A DNA stretch of 64,000 nt from Linnemannia hyalina (Eukaryota > Mortierellomycota > Mortierellomycetes > Mortierellales > Mortierellaceae), in NCBI GenBank assembly GCA_019671135.1, contig JAHRHY010000015.1, positions 1,488,001-1,552,000 of the forward strand, given 5' to 3'. The position numbers and the translations under genes were made by a program. How positions within the stretch are numbered: position 1 is the first letter of the stretch; each line of letters begins with the position of its first letter. Positions 10,249 to 26,816 of this stretch are shown here, in pieces. Below the pieces are notes generated by a model that was not told where the DNA came from, did no database searches, and saw only the letters and a list, made by a program, of their open reading frames with translations.

Positions 10249-11979
10249 CGATATAACAGCTCTATGTAAAAGTGCGAAAATAACAAGAACGTGGTTGTCA
10301 GGCCCATTTCGTCTTGTCGTTCTCTGAGAGACGTAATAGCAGCCAACCATTTTTCTGAGTAATAGTCGTACTGTAGTCGCTGAGAACTCAGTCTGTTGGG
10401 TTAGATTGACGGTTGAGAAGAGTTGATTGTCGAGCCGATGTTATTGTCGGAGGAGCAATGGGGTTCACTGCAAGGAGTAAAAATGAACCATTGTTTACTG
10501 GTAAGAATCCATGTGAGGGTCGACAAAAAAGCAACTGACCGAAGCGCTTTGACCATCCAAACATACCTGGTGGAAACTCACACGTCACGACAGTTTATGA
10601 ACGGAGAAAGAAGTCAACTCTACTGCTCAGCGCACACACACAACCGGAGGGGAGGTCAAGTTGACTTGGCTTGGTGCGGAGACTAAAAAGCAGGCAGAAA
10701 GGAGGCAAAAAAAAGTAAAAAAAAAATACAGGAGAGTGTCAGTCCACAGCGTTTCCCGCTCTAACCAACAAGGAAAGTCTGTTCCGCTCAGGATTGATTG
10801 TGCTCGGTTCGTAGAGCCTCACGTATGCTACCTCCATCAAATGAGGATGGAGGATGTCGTTGATTCATGAACTAACTAAATGTGTGACCAGGGCACTAAT
10901 CACCAAGATTCTGCTGTGTAGAGATAGTAAGCTCTAACGCTCTTGACTGAAAAAGGGTGGCAGCAGTGGGACTTACTTGTGTGTGTTGGCAAAGGTCTTT
11001 TGTGCGTGCTGAGTTGGGAATGAAAGTCAAGGTAGAGAGAGAGTAGGAGAAAGAGGTTGGCAAAGGTGAAGGATGATTGTTGAGAGTAAAGTATGTAAGA
11101 TGCAATCAACAGAATGAAGCAAAGAAGGAAGAGAAGATGAAGGGTGGTGTGCGTGTGTGATTTATCGGAGGGAGAGTAGCAGGAAAAGAGCCAGAATACG
11201 TCCTATCGAGAGAGAATTTTTTCGGGCATTTTTTGTGCCGCTTACGTTGGTTGTGTCTTCGCCATGGACCAATACCCCTGAACCCATGACCCATCTCCAA
11301 ATTTTGGCTACAGGGCTGTGGGCGGAGAAAGGCTCTTACTCGAGGGAGAAGGGTGATTTTTTAGTGTGCGTTTTTTTTGTATTGTTTTGCTGAGAAGAGA
11401 TAGAGGTTGTACTCTTGTTGATGTTATTGGGTTGTTGTAAGAAAGTAAGGTAGCGACAAGAGCTACGTGAACAACCCGAAGAGGTGAGGTAGTTCATGCT
11501 AACGAAGGTACACTAAGAAAGGGTCACCAATACCTTCTTCGGATCTAAAGATCGTCTTCTGTCTCACACCTGGCAGACGAAAGAAGAAGAGGAAGCTGCG
11601 CCATGGCATTTGCATATGCATGTGAGCGTTGCTCGTCTTTTTAAATTGTTTGTTTAATCTCCGTTTCGACTATCGGTGCATGGTGCTTTCCATCTACTTT
11701 TTTTTCATTTCGCTGAATCTTCTTTTTTTCATGCCTTGTAAGATGTTATGCATAAGAAATGACAAGAAATCGGCTTCAATATACAAAAACAGACTAAGCA
11801 AGGCTCTTCTTTAAGCTCAGGGTTACCAGTACCCTTGTTTACAAGAGATTGCGGGGCCAAGCCGTTCTTTCAACCGGATATCTGGAGCCTTCCAAGCTGA
11901 GCTTTCGGAACACCCATCCTCGATAAGATAAAATTATCAGCGTGCCAGTTTGGAACCAATGATAAACAGGGCTGACCAT
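10249..11979. other. Intergenic region between the second and third NLR-like genes
   Basis: It contains the probable 5'-UTR intron of the second gene (minus strand 10371 to 10262, 110 nt) and a GTAAGT donor-like site near 10975 with a CACAGCAG acceptor-like site near 10906, which may be a further leader intron. It also holds the 3' flank of the third gene (about 11700-11979). I see no coding frame worth calling. Short A/T runs occur near 10710 and 11700. Confidence 0.5.
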
Positions 11980-14900
11980 TTATTTTCCAGTGACCACAGC
12001 CTCATCGACGCCCCATTCATCTCCTTCTACAACCAAAGCGCTTTCTTCGCCCCACTCGTCTCCGTCACTGACTACAGCGGCCTCTTCTCCCCATGCATCT
12101 CCTGCTGTACTCATCTCTCCACCATTGCCCCAAGTATCACCTCCAGTGCTCACTCCTCCAACATCGCCCCAAGTATCCCCTCCAGTGACCACAGCCCCAC
12201 TATCACCCCACACATCTCCAACTGTGACCACACCTCCACTAAAGCTCCACCCATCCCCTCCAGCAGTAGCAGCCTCACCTTCACCCCACCCATCTCCTCC
12301 TCCAGCAATAACAGCACCTTCAACAACACCGCGCTGGCCTAGCAGCTTGCTGTGAATCGGATCAAGACCAACAGCATCCTTGAACGCCAGGCCCTCGGCA
12401 CAGAGGATCCTTAGATTCGAACCCCAGACCAACTTCACAGGAACAGTATCCTTGTCACCATCGTCGTTGAGGATAACTCGCCAAACGCGGACAGATCCGT
12501 CAAGACATCCTGTAAGAAACTCCATGGGGATGACTGGGTTCCAGGTAATGTTCTGGACGGTGCCGAAGAACCCGCGGACCACAGAGACACACGACCAGAT
12601 TTCTTCCTCCTCCTTCAACTGTCGATGCCAGAGGCGTGCTGTCCTATCGTCACTACTGGAGGCGATCCATTCACCGCATGGAGAGTAGGCGATGCAGTAG
12701 ACGTAGCTGGTATGTCCCTTCAGCTCTATACTAGGCTTCTCCGACTTCAAATCCCAGAGGTGGACCGAGAAATCAATTCCCAATGCAAGCTGCTGACCGT
12801 CGGACGAAGATGCCAGTTGCTGAACTCTGGCTGTTGTTACCTTCTTGGACATCACCATCTCTCCTGACCGCGGATCAAAGCACCGAACAATGCCATTCGA
12901 AGACCCGATCACAAGACGAGGAGGTTCACCCCGCGTGAATACCAGGCCACCAACAGACTCGTAGATCTCATCACCTGTACCAGGAATGATATGGCACTGC
13001 TGCTGAGGATCGCGTAGATCCCAGATCCGCACAATATTGTCCCAACTCGCTGAGGCCATCCATCGACCGCAGGGAGAATAGATCAACTCGACAACACGAC
13101 TAACATGGCCCTCCAAGTAGAGTCCTGCTGCGCTCGTACGACTGTCCCACAACTGAATCGACCCCTCGCTCTCGCCACAAGACGCGATCTGACCGCGATC
13201 CGGCGAAAACTCTGCCGACTCCATCCAAAGTGGTGCTGGAAAGTCGAACGAAAACGAGCCAAGTGTTCCTGTCGACGCATCCCACTGTCGGAAGGTGTGG
13301 TCGGAAATGGTGACAACAGATTGACCGTCGGAAGAATACGTCGCCCTCCAGACCGGACCTCTATCGCCGCTCTGTCCCGGCAGCTCGGTACTCGATGACG
13401 ATTGACTAGAGCTGGTCTCCCATAGCCGAATCTTCTTGTCAGCTCCACTTGATGCCATCTGAAGGCCGTTTGGTGAAACAGTGACGTCTTTGACAATGTT
13501 CTGGTGACCAACCAGACTAGACAAAAGGACGCCTGTCGACACATCCCAGAGCTTCAACGTACTATCTTCGCTGGACGAGACGAGCCACTGACTGGTCGGA
13601 GAAAAGGCGATCCCTGTAACTGTCTCACTATGTCCTTGGAGGACAGGACCCGCCTCTTTGGTAAACGCGTTCCACAACTGCAACCCACCATCCTTGTGTC
13701 CTGAAGCAATCCACTGCCCATCATGAGAATATGCAAGTCGATGCACTTTCCCCAGCGGCGGACTCAGAATAACTCCTGCCACCCCTGTCGCCGGATCCCA
13801 GAAACGAATCGTCCCATCTTCACTCCCCGATACGAACTGTCCCCCATCAGGCGAATACATGACACTCGAGACAACCCAAGTGTGGCCCACCAAAATAAAA
13901 AGGCACTCTCCAGTCTGTGAATCCCACAACCTCAACTCGTGACTAGACGAGGCGATCTGCTTGCCACAAGGCGAAAACGCCACAGACTTGACAACACTAC
14001 TATGTCCCTTCATGGCCAACACATCTTTGCCGCTGGCGATATCTCTTAACCGGACTGTACGGCCATGGCCAGAGGAGACGAGTTGCTGACCGTCGGGTGA
14101 GAATGCAATAGCACGGACTAGGTGGCAATCCTTGAGGCAATGAATCCTTTTCCAGGACGTGGTATTGTAGATGTCGATGTTTCCGTACTCCAAACCAGTG
14201 GCAAGCATCGATCCGTCGGGCGAGTAGGCGCATACCGTGACAGGGCATTCAACTTCAATGAAGGGTAGTTCTCCAAATCGTGCATCATCTAACTGCGCGC
14301 CGCTGAAATCCGCATTCCGCAACCAGGTCCTTGAAAAATCGACGCCCGTCAAGTCAGCCCCTTGGAACTGAGCCGAGTCAAACTGGCCGTCAGAGATATC
14401 GGCCCCTGGGATTCTGATACCTCGAAAGTCGGCGCCGTTGAACGAAACGCCAGCCTTGACCAAAATCGAGATAGAATTTGCCGCTGCTAGCGCCGCTCCT
14501 GCATCTGCCTTGGACTCCTCAATCGCATCCAGGAGTTGTTGTTGAAAACAAGGATTCTGTGGCACTCGCTCAGCCAAAAACTGCACGATAGATTGTTCCT
14601 TGACAACGTTCATCCGAGTCAGGCAGGTCATGAGATTTGGACCTGGTTCCCGCTCATCGAGGTTATCGTCAGCTTTCTCGTCATAATCAAGAGGGTCATA
14701 TATCGTCCTTGAATAAAAATACTCCAGTAGTGAACGATGGAGGAACCGAAAGAAGGCGCCAGATCGCTTCACCGTACTCGACTCTCGAAGCAGCTTGGCT
14801 TGGCCACTGGGGTTAAAGAACGCGGCCTTCCAGGTATTCTTGTCGCGAAGGTGGGTGTACTTGACGACGGGATTTCCAGCATGATCGATGAAGATAGCGG

Positions 14901-17462
14901 TAGCAAGGTCTTTCTGGTAGTGGATACCGTGGTATAGAAAGTTGTCCTCGATAAGCATATCCAGCTCCGTTCGCTCGTCTCTGTTCAACGGACTGGCTTC
15001 TAGTCGCATACGGTTGATCTCGAGCCATCGTTTGACGAAACTATCGTACAACTGCACGCGTGTGATGCGGATCGCCGATAGGTCCTCCTTGGACGCAACT
15101 ACAGCTGGGAGGGCGTCCAGTGCCAGCGTAAGGAGGAAGGGGTTGGAGACCAGACCCATAAGGTTGGGGATGTTGACCAGTTTGTCCATGTACTCCTCCG
15201 CCGTCCATGATGACTTCTGCTGGATAGGGTCGAGCTCAGGTAGCTCATTGACATACTCGTCGACATACTGCTGGATCTGAGCTCTCGTGAACGCGGCGAT
15301 GACAGCCTCCTGGAAAAGCTCTGTCACAACACGCTGGTATCGATCAATGGGCTGAGGCTGGAAGCGAGAGCGGTAGTCTTGTCCGAGGTACTGGGTGCGG
15401 CAACTGATGACGATCTTGGCCTGCCACTGCCCTGGTTGATTGAACTGGTTGGTGGTGTGGATGTTGGTCTTAAGCTGACTTTCGTCATAGCCGTCGCAGA
15501 TAAGTATGAACTTTCGGTGCAGTTTCATCTCGTAGATCTGGTCCTCTGAAAAGTTGTGATAGTGCAGGTGCTTCTCGATGAGGTCGTGCGCCGGATCGTC
15601 AATGGTGGGTAAGTTGATGTAGAGCGGGATGGGACCGTACTTCTTGTAGTCCTTCCACAAAGTGTGTTCCAGCTCGAGGTTGAATGTCGACTTGCCGGCA
15701 CCAGAATCGCCTAGCACCAAGAGCACTTGTCGGTCACTCTTCAAAAACTCCAGCGCCTTCTCCATAAGTGGAAACAGCAAATCGTTACCCGCCTGCAAGC
15801 TGGGCTTTGCCTGGGGAGGGATGTACACACCTCGCCTGTGTTCCTCAAGTCGCTGCAGCCTCAACTTATACAGATCAAACTCGATGTCGGGGATGGCCAA
15901 GACACGGACGAGTAGAGGCGACGTTGGTGGCAGAGGAAGGCGGTTCCTGAGCGGGTAAGGAAGATTGGCGGTGGTGCCTTGGTCCTGTTCGAGTTCCGTG
16001 AGTAAGGTGCGAGCGTGGGTGCTGACCTCCTGGTCATTTTTTGTGCCGAGTTGACCGATGATGTTGAGCATCCAAGTCTTGACGCTTTCATCCTGTCCCC
16101 AATCTGCGTCGCTCTTGTACAACTCTCCAAGAAGATCGATGGCTTGCTTGCGGACAACGGCATCCCAAATCGCGTCAGACGCAATCTCACCCAGCAGTTG
16201 GCAGAGGCCCCATTGGAACAAGGGGTCACGGCGACAGGGTGCCTCGTAGACGAGTTGGTTAAGATCCTTCAGCTGACCGGCCTGAGCAAAGGAATAGGCA
16301 GCGCGGATCGCAGCATACCAAGGACGCTTCTTGCCTGATCCACACCCCTCCTTCAGACTATCCATTACTCCTCGCCCGCTCTCTACCACAGAACAAATGC
16401 CCTCATAGGTCGTACTGGCGATGTCAAAGACACCTCCAAGAGCCTCTTGAAGATCACCAAGTCCCTCAACAATGGCTTCCAGATCCAGCTTCATCAACCC
16501 CGAGACCTTGACTAGACCGCTGGCGACTCCGGCAGAGTGGCGAAGAACTGCCTGGAGGACGGTGTCGTCATCAGGAACGTACTGCAGAGCCTGGAATGCG
16601 TAGCAGGCTTGGTACATGAGGTATGGATCCGAGCTACCTCTCAGACCCGACAAGACCCCAGCCAGGGGCTCATGATCCTCTACACGGTTCAGATCCTGGA
16701 CTTGATGCTCTGCCATGACATCAAGCAGCCTCGAGACCGCCAGAGTGAGATGGAAAGAATACTCAGAGGTCTGTCCGTGAGTTCCCTCCAGTCGTGTCCT
16801 GAGGATGCGGAGGATCTTGATCAAGTCGTCGGCATCAAGGTACCCTGGGGAATTGGACTGGACCAGCTGAACAAGACCTTGGAGTAAGTCGACATCCAAA
16901 CATTGAATCCGCTGATAATTGACGAAAGCAGCTTGCGATAGTGCTCGTAATCCAGAACAGGTCCTAAGGCGACAATTTCAGCAATCTTCACCGAATCCTT
17001 GGTGGCGTCTCGAACAAACTCTTCCACCATCCTAGTCGCCAGCCAGCGCAATCGATCCTCCTCCGTTGGGTCCGTGTTCATCACTACCAACCACTCGAGT
17101 TCTGCCTTGTCCAAGTTGGGTGTCGATGAAGATGCATGCTGGAGAAACAAGGTGTTGCAGTAGACCAATTGCTCGACCTTTTCAATTCGATCCTGAAGAC
17201 GAGGCAATGCCGTCTTGATGCCAGGGTTGGTAATGTTCTCAGAAAAGTTCACCCTGGAAGGTAGATCAACTGTCGTGGGAGGAGAGGGAGGGTTGCTGTT
17301 ACTGACAGGTGAAGTAAAATTTGGTGGTGGTGGTGGTGTCACTTGCTGAGATGAGGGCTGGGTCGAGGTCTTGTCCTTGGCCTTCAGTCCCAGAAACTTG
17401 CGGAACGCGCCGTGCTTTTTGGCGGGTTGAGTTGAGTCAAGATTATCGCTATCCTTTGTCAT
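11980..17462 (-). CDS. NACHT-pentapeptide-WD40 NLR-like gene with WG-repeat tail, frameshifted near 16900
   Basis: Same architecture as its neighbours: proline-rich leader, helical module (YEAPCRRDPLFQWG near 16240), NACHT (Walker A GDSGAGKST near 15710, Walker B FILICDGYDE), LHRSLLEYFYS block, pentapeptides (near 14290-14450), 14 WD-type blades, LLGQRGVV, then eight 13-residue repeats GDxWG. The frame breaks at 16893-16905. The first ORF (start 17462) runs into a stop at 16821, and the rest is open in another frame from about 16899 down to 11980. Both paralogues have 18 nt where this copy has 8, a net loss of 10 nt with no plausible intron to absorb it. So this is a recently broken gene, an internally started protein, or a local assembly error. 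Everything downstream is free of stops for 1639 codons. An in-frame upstream ATG at 17513 lies inside the probable leader intron. Confidence 0.85.
11986..12297 (-). repeat. Eight tandem 39-bp units encoding a 13-residue GDxWG repeat
   Basis: The last 104 codons before the terminal K-stop of the third NLR-like gene are eight consecutive 13-residue units. Each begins GD and has tryptophan at position 4: GDGWG, GDGWS, GDVWG, GDTWG, GDTWG, GDAWG, GDEWG, GDEWG. The spacing is exact and there are no indels. The units have diverged at synonymous and nonsynonymous sites, so the array is not freshly amplified. Neither the second gene nor the relic tail has it. Confidence 0.9.
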
Positions 17463-19393
17463 GCTTGAGGTCCTGGGTACGACAACAACATATGTAAGGA
17501 TGGATGTTGGCAAACAACACCATGAAATAACCGCATAAGTAATTGGTCAATTTGAGGCAATGCTCCGGTATGTATATAGTCTGCTATTATTTACCTCTGT
17601 ATGGATGCAAAAGAACAATTCTCAAGTGCAAAATAATGGCTATCGTGTTTGCCAGGTGACGAAGGAGAGATTGTCGAGTGTGTAGCGTGTCAATCTACAT
17701 AGAAAATAAAAACATGGAAGGAGCATAGACATTCAATTAGTTTTTGTTCCTGGCATCGATTGCTCACAACCAGAACATAAAAAACACGCTCAGAGCCTGC
17801 ACTTTGTTTACTCGCAGAAGAGGCAGTGCAATCTTCCGACTGGTGGCGCCCGATTGGGATGACTGACTCTCTGCCAAAGAAAGAGAGAGGGCACCTGTCA
17901 GCAATTGGGTTCTATTGTGAAAAAAGGTCTCTTTGGTTTTTAGAGGCTATTCTTCGCTCAAAAGAGAGACTTACAAAGGTGAATAAGGAGGATGCTTTTG
18001 TCCTGTGTAAGGTTACAGGTTTATCTTCCCGTAAGGTTCCTTGACTAGTGACAAAAAAACTAGATGAAAGTTGTCAGAAAATGAGTGCAAGGAGCAAGCC
18101 TATGTCAATTGTGTTTCCGCTGTACGTCTGTGTCGACGGTGACTTACTCTCCGCCACGCGTTGTGAGTTTTCAGTGAATCAGATGTAGATTCCTGATGGA
18201 AGAAATTCAGAATGAGTGAATAATGAAAGTGTAATGCAGAAACTGGATGTCGGATGAGCTGGATGAAGTTTGTGTCGGTGATGGTGAAGGTGAAGTCGAG
18301 AAGTGGAGCAAGAAGGAAAGGGAATGATAGAAAAGGCGGCACCATTGTCGTCGTGTTCGCTTCTTTTATTTCGTGTGTTCGGACTGTCTTCGTTTCCCAA
18401 TGTTCTGCACTGCCACTCAACACAAAAGACGAGAGATTTCCTTACCGTCCACGCAAAGAAGAGTCTCATGGAGAACTTGGAGTTGATGCAGTAGTGCAGA
18501 ACTTGAGATTGATCATGACCCAGCCGAGGCGGGGTGTCGAAGATACCGCCGGCTGTCTTCAACAGACTGGATGAAGGGACTGAGCACGGTTCCGCATTAC
18601 GTTTGCTGATAGGTTGTGCTCACATTTACCCAGGTGAAGAAGGGGCACAATGTCAGTGGCGATGCAGAAAGTGTATATTCTCAAACTCCTTTTCTCCTTT
18701 TCCTCCATTTGTTTTCCTTATAGTTACTCGTTGTTCGTCTTCGAGGGAAGTTCTAGGCGACACTGTTAACCTTGAATCGCAGGGTGTCAGGGAAGGTGCC
18801 TTAGATATCGACGAGTCGGCTATATAGTTCGCACGAGTAGGTTTTTTTGCCAACAGGCTAACATTATGGTGGACAGTCATGGTTTGTCGATCTCTACTGC
18901 TTTCAGGGATGAAGGAGTGTGGGTGTGTATATGTGCCGTCTTTGCTGAGCTGTGTTGTGTACAGCATTCGTGATTGGTGGCGTTGAAGATACGGTCCTAT
19001 GGTGAGGTTCTATACGTGTCCATCGTGCCAAGTGACAACACGTTGCCGTCGTACCATTGATAATTGGCCAATGAAAAAATGCGTTTGTCTTTATGTTCGC
19101 GTCAAAAGCAGTCCTTCTTGTCGCAATCAAACGCGTCGTGTCCTGTCTAAGACACCTTTCTACCGTAACTGAACAACAGGAAAATCAACACGCTCACACA
19201 CAGGCACAGAGACACACATTCCCAGGTAACCACTTTTTTAAATATAATAATTTAACGCGTCGTCCTGGTCTGTCCAAGGATAGGAACGAGAAAGTGGACG
19301 AGTGAGAATGAAGTTTTTTATTCCCTCCTTGTCCTTGAGCAGCTTTTTATAGGCCCACCAACAAAATGAACACGAAGCACCTCCAAAACATCT
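17463..19393. other. Upstream region of the third NLR-like gene and 3' flank of TBCD
   Basis: A likely 5'-UTR intron of the third NLR-like gene ends at 17473 (acceptor GTCGTACCCAG, 10 nt before the ATG), with a possible donor GTAAAT near 17594. Further GTAAGT donor-like sites on the minus strand near 17973 and 18145 suggest more leader exons. Nothing else is supported. Reading frames around 18180-18830 are short, overlap on both strands and resemble nothing I know. Confidence 0.45.
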
Positions 19394-24235
<4,842 letters not shown>

Positions 24236-24815
24236 GGTTGTTTTTTAAAGAAAAGGAGGAAGTAGAATGGGGGGGGGGGGTGAGAGAGTAGGAGCGTGGG
24301 AAGTGTGTGTGCGATGCTAAAGGGCGACAAGGAGGTGAGTGTGTCGACAGTGTGGGGGTGTTGGAATAAGGTAAAAGAGAGTGTTCACAGCAAAGAGTTG
24401 TCGAGTAAGAAGGAGAAGGGAAGATGATGGGCGATTCGCCTTTACTTTTAAAAGATGAAAGGGAATGGGTTAACGAGCACAAAGGTCAGGCACACCTGGT
24501 TGTGTGAACTTTAACGTTTTTCGCAGCAGATTTCATTGGAGCGGATTCGCTCAAGGCTCAAGGGCAGGGATTTGCAGGGATTAGTGCAGGCAGGCAAACG
24601 GACAGCTATGAAGGAGCAGTCACTTTTCGATCAGTGATGTTTTGCGAAGCACTTCACCATGGACTTTTTTTTTCTTTTTTTTTTTTTTTTTGTTGGCTCT
24701 CATTCAACTTTAGTCGCAGACATCACCGGACGCAAGGACAGCGAACAGCAGCGAGTGACAACGCCTACAGGAAGACACTACATAGAGAACAACCTAATCA
24801 ACAACACACAAAGCA
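24236..24815. promoter_or_regulatory. Shared upstream region between TBCD (-) and RPP30 (+)
   Basis: 580 bp between two divergently transcribed housekeeping genes, so it should hold both core promoters. It includes a run of ten G at about 24271 and a T-rich block at 24664-24690. I see no clear TATA box for either gene. Confidence 0.5.
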
Positions 24816-26816
24816 ATGTTCTACGATCTCAACATACCCGTCACACCCTCATCAGGCTCAACCCCGTCAGCACTGGACCAGCTCGAGACCAGGAAACGGG
24901 TCGAGCTGCTCGCTCATTGTAAGATATCAACCTTGACGTCTGCATTGATAATGCTGCTGGCGTATATTTCACGGATATATTACAATTGCATGGTGACCTC
25001 TATTCCAGTAACTGACGCGCGTGAATTCCTCTCTCTCTCAACGCTTCGGGAACATCATAGTGGGATATCAGGCCGTCGCATACAACAACGAGATCACCGG
25101 GAAAATGCCACAGAACCATGTGAGTAGCTCCTTTTCTCGTTACCCTGACAAGAAAACTGTTTGGAGTATTGACGCGCCCTCGAGGACATAACGAGCAACA
25201 TATGGCGCAGGAAGGCTCTGACACCACACCTTTTGCACAATGAACCAACTAGGTCAACCCTATCACAAAACTCGCCCTTCCAGGAATCAACTTGAAGCAA
25301 TACTCCAGACTGACACTTGTCGTCGACGACATTAGTCAGAACTACGGCCTGGTAAACCTCATCATTTCCGCCCTTTGATCCCACACCCTGCTCCAATTGA
25401 TTCCTCCTCCAACAAAACCATTAAGAAATATGTTTGCTATACCTGATATAGAACACGAACAACCCTTCGATCGCGTCGTACGACATTTTGGCAGTGAACC
25501 CAACGAACGAGAAGCTATTCCAGGCGGCATGCGGGACATTTGAGGTCGACATCATCTCATTGGACATGTCGGCAAGGTTACCTTTCTACCTCAAACACTC
25601 GACCGTCGGACTCGCTGTCGAGCGTGGGATCTACTTTGAGCTCTGCTATGGTGCTGCCATTCGAGGTAACATCATTTTCAGGACAAGGGATATTTTTCAG
25701 ACGATAAGGCGCGTGAGGTTTAGGGAGAGGCATTATTGATCTTTAACACTAAACCACATATTTTGTCTTGTCTCCTCCTTGGATGTTTCTTGGTGAATAG
25801 ATGCGACGGCGAGGAGGAACTTGATCAGCAATGCACAGAGTTTGATCCGCGTGACGAGGGGCAAGAACATTATCATCAGCTCACAGGCCATGCGCGCCAT
25901 GGAACTCCGTGGACCCTACGATATCGTCAACTTGTAAGTCCCGTTTCTCTCATATCTCTCCACAATTGAGATGATTTTTTTTTACTATGTGTCGTCGGAA
26001 CTTTCAAAATCTGGTTTTTGTTTGTTCTTGGTTCTCAGGATTGTGCTGGCGATAGGAGTGGGAGTTTATACTGAATCTTGAGATCCTTTCTCCACACCCC
26101 AGTCAAGTCTTTGCACATGTCAAGAAGGCGCCTCTACTGACACTATCATTCGGCGTAATTATTTTTCCATAACTTGAATCTTGTTTTTAGTGGCACTCTG
26201 CTCGGACTTAATCAGGCGGTGGCCAAGGACTGTCTGAGCTCGCACTGTCGTGCTGTTGCCATGCATGCAGGTAAAGAACCTGAAGGCAGAACGAACCCAA
26301 AAAAAAAACCGCGCAGTTCCCTCTCTTCCTCTCCTCCACTTCTGCAATCGGACAGAACAAAAAAAAATTGCGGGCGTGCGCTGCTCACATCACACAAAGA
26401 AGAAATGTATCCGATAGAGTACAAAAAGTGGAGAGAGGAGGAACAGAGCACAGGGCACAATCCATCGAAATCACAATCCACATCGACTTTTTCTCATCCT
26501 CTTTCTTCTTTGCGTTCATATCAAACATGATACGTGGCTCTTTTCTGTTATCAATCGCAACCACTTACGCATACCTCCTCTCTCTTTCATTTCTTTCCCT
26601 CTATTGCTCACTCAATCACCCGGACGCATGACCACGACAGAAACTCGCCGGAATACAAACAGGGCAGTGATGTCCGTGGCGCCTGTGGCCTCACTCGCAG
26701 AGACGGAACAATGGAAGCTTGGAGGTGGTACACCAGGTGGCAAGCGCAAGAATGATAATAAGGGTACAGCTTCAAACAAGAAGGCCAAGGAGCACCAGTC
26801 GGAACCTGTGAAATAA
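24816..26816 (+). CDS. RPP30: RNase P/MRP protein subunit p30 (Rpp30/Rpp1 family)
   Basis: Seven exons: 24816-24918, 25061-25119, 25253-25351, 25452-25665, 25801-25933, 26191-26270, 26641-26816. Total 864 nt, 287 aa (human 268). The product begins MFYDLNIPV, the classic N-terminus of the family. It continues with GYQAVAYNNEITGKMP, LTLVVDDISQNYGLN, YDILAVNPTNEKLFQAAC, DIISLDMSARLPFYLK and GIYFELCYGAAIRDATAR, then RGKNIIISSQAMRAMELRGP and GTLLGLNQAVAKDC, the TIM-barrel-like RNase P p30 fold. It is a protein subunit of nuclear RNase P and RNase MRP, for tRNA 5' maturation and rRNA processing. A lysine-rich tail (GGKRKNDNKG...NKKAKE) ends the protein. An AATAAA motif at 26815-26820 overlaps the stop codon. 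Confidence 0.95.

Noticed and set aside
10249..10350. 34-residue N-terminal extension of the second NLR-like protein
   Set aside because: It is probably intronic: a 110-nt GT-AG intron with typical size would remove it, matching the leader introns of the other copies.
11986..12297. Regular 39-bp repeats as a CRISPR-like array
   Set aside because: Units are adjacent with no spacers, in frame, and part of an open reading frame in a eukaryotic gene.
16821..16910. Explaining the frame break in the third NLR-like gene by an intron
   Set aside because: No GT-AG pair of normal length links the frames. The only short candidate is about 35 nt with a poor donor, and the paralogues show plain coding sequence with extra bases instead.
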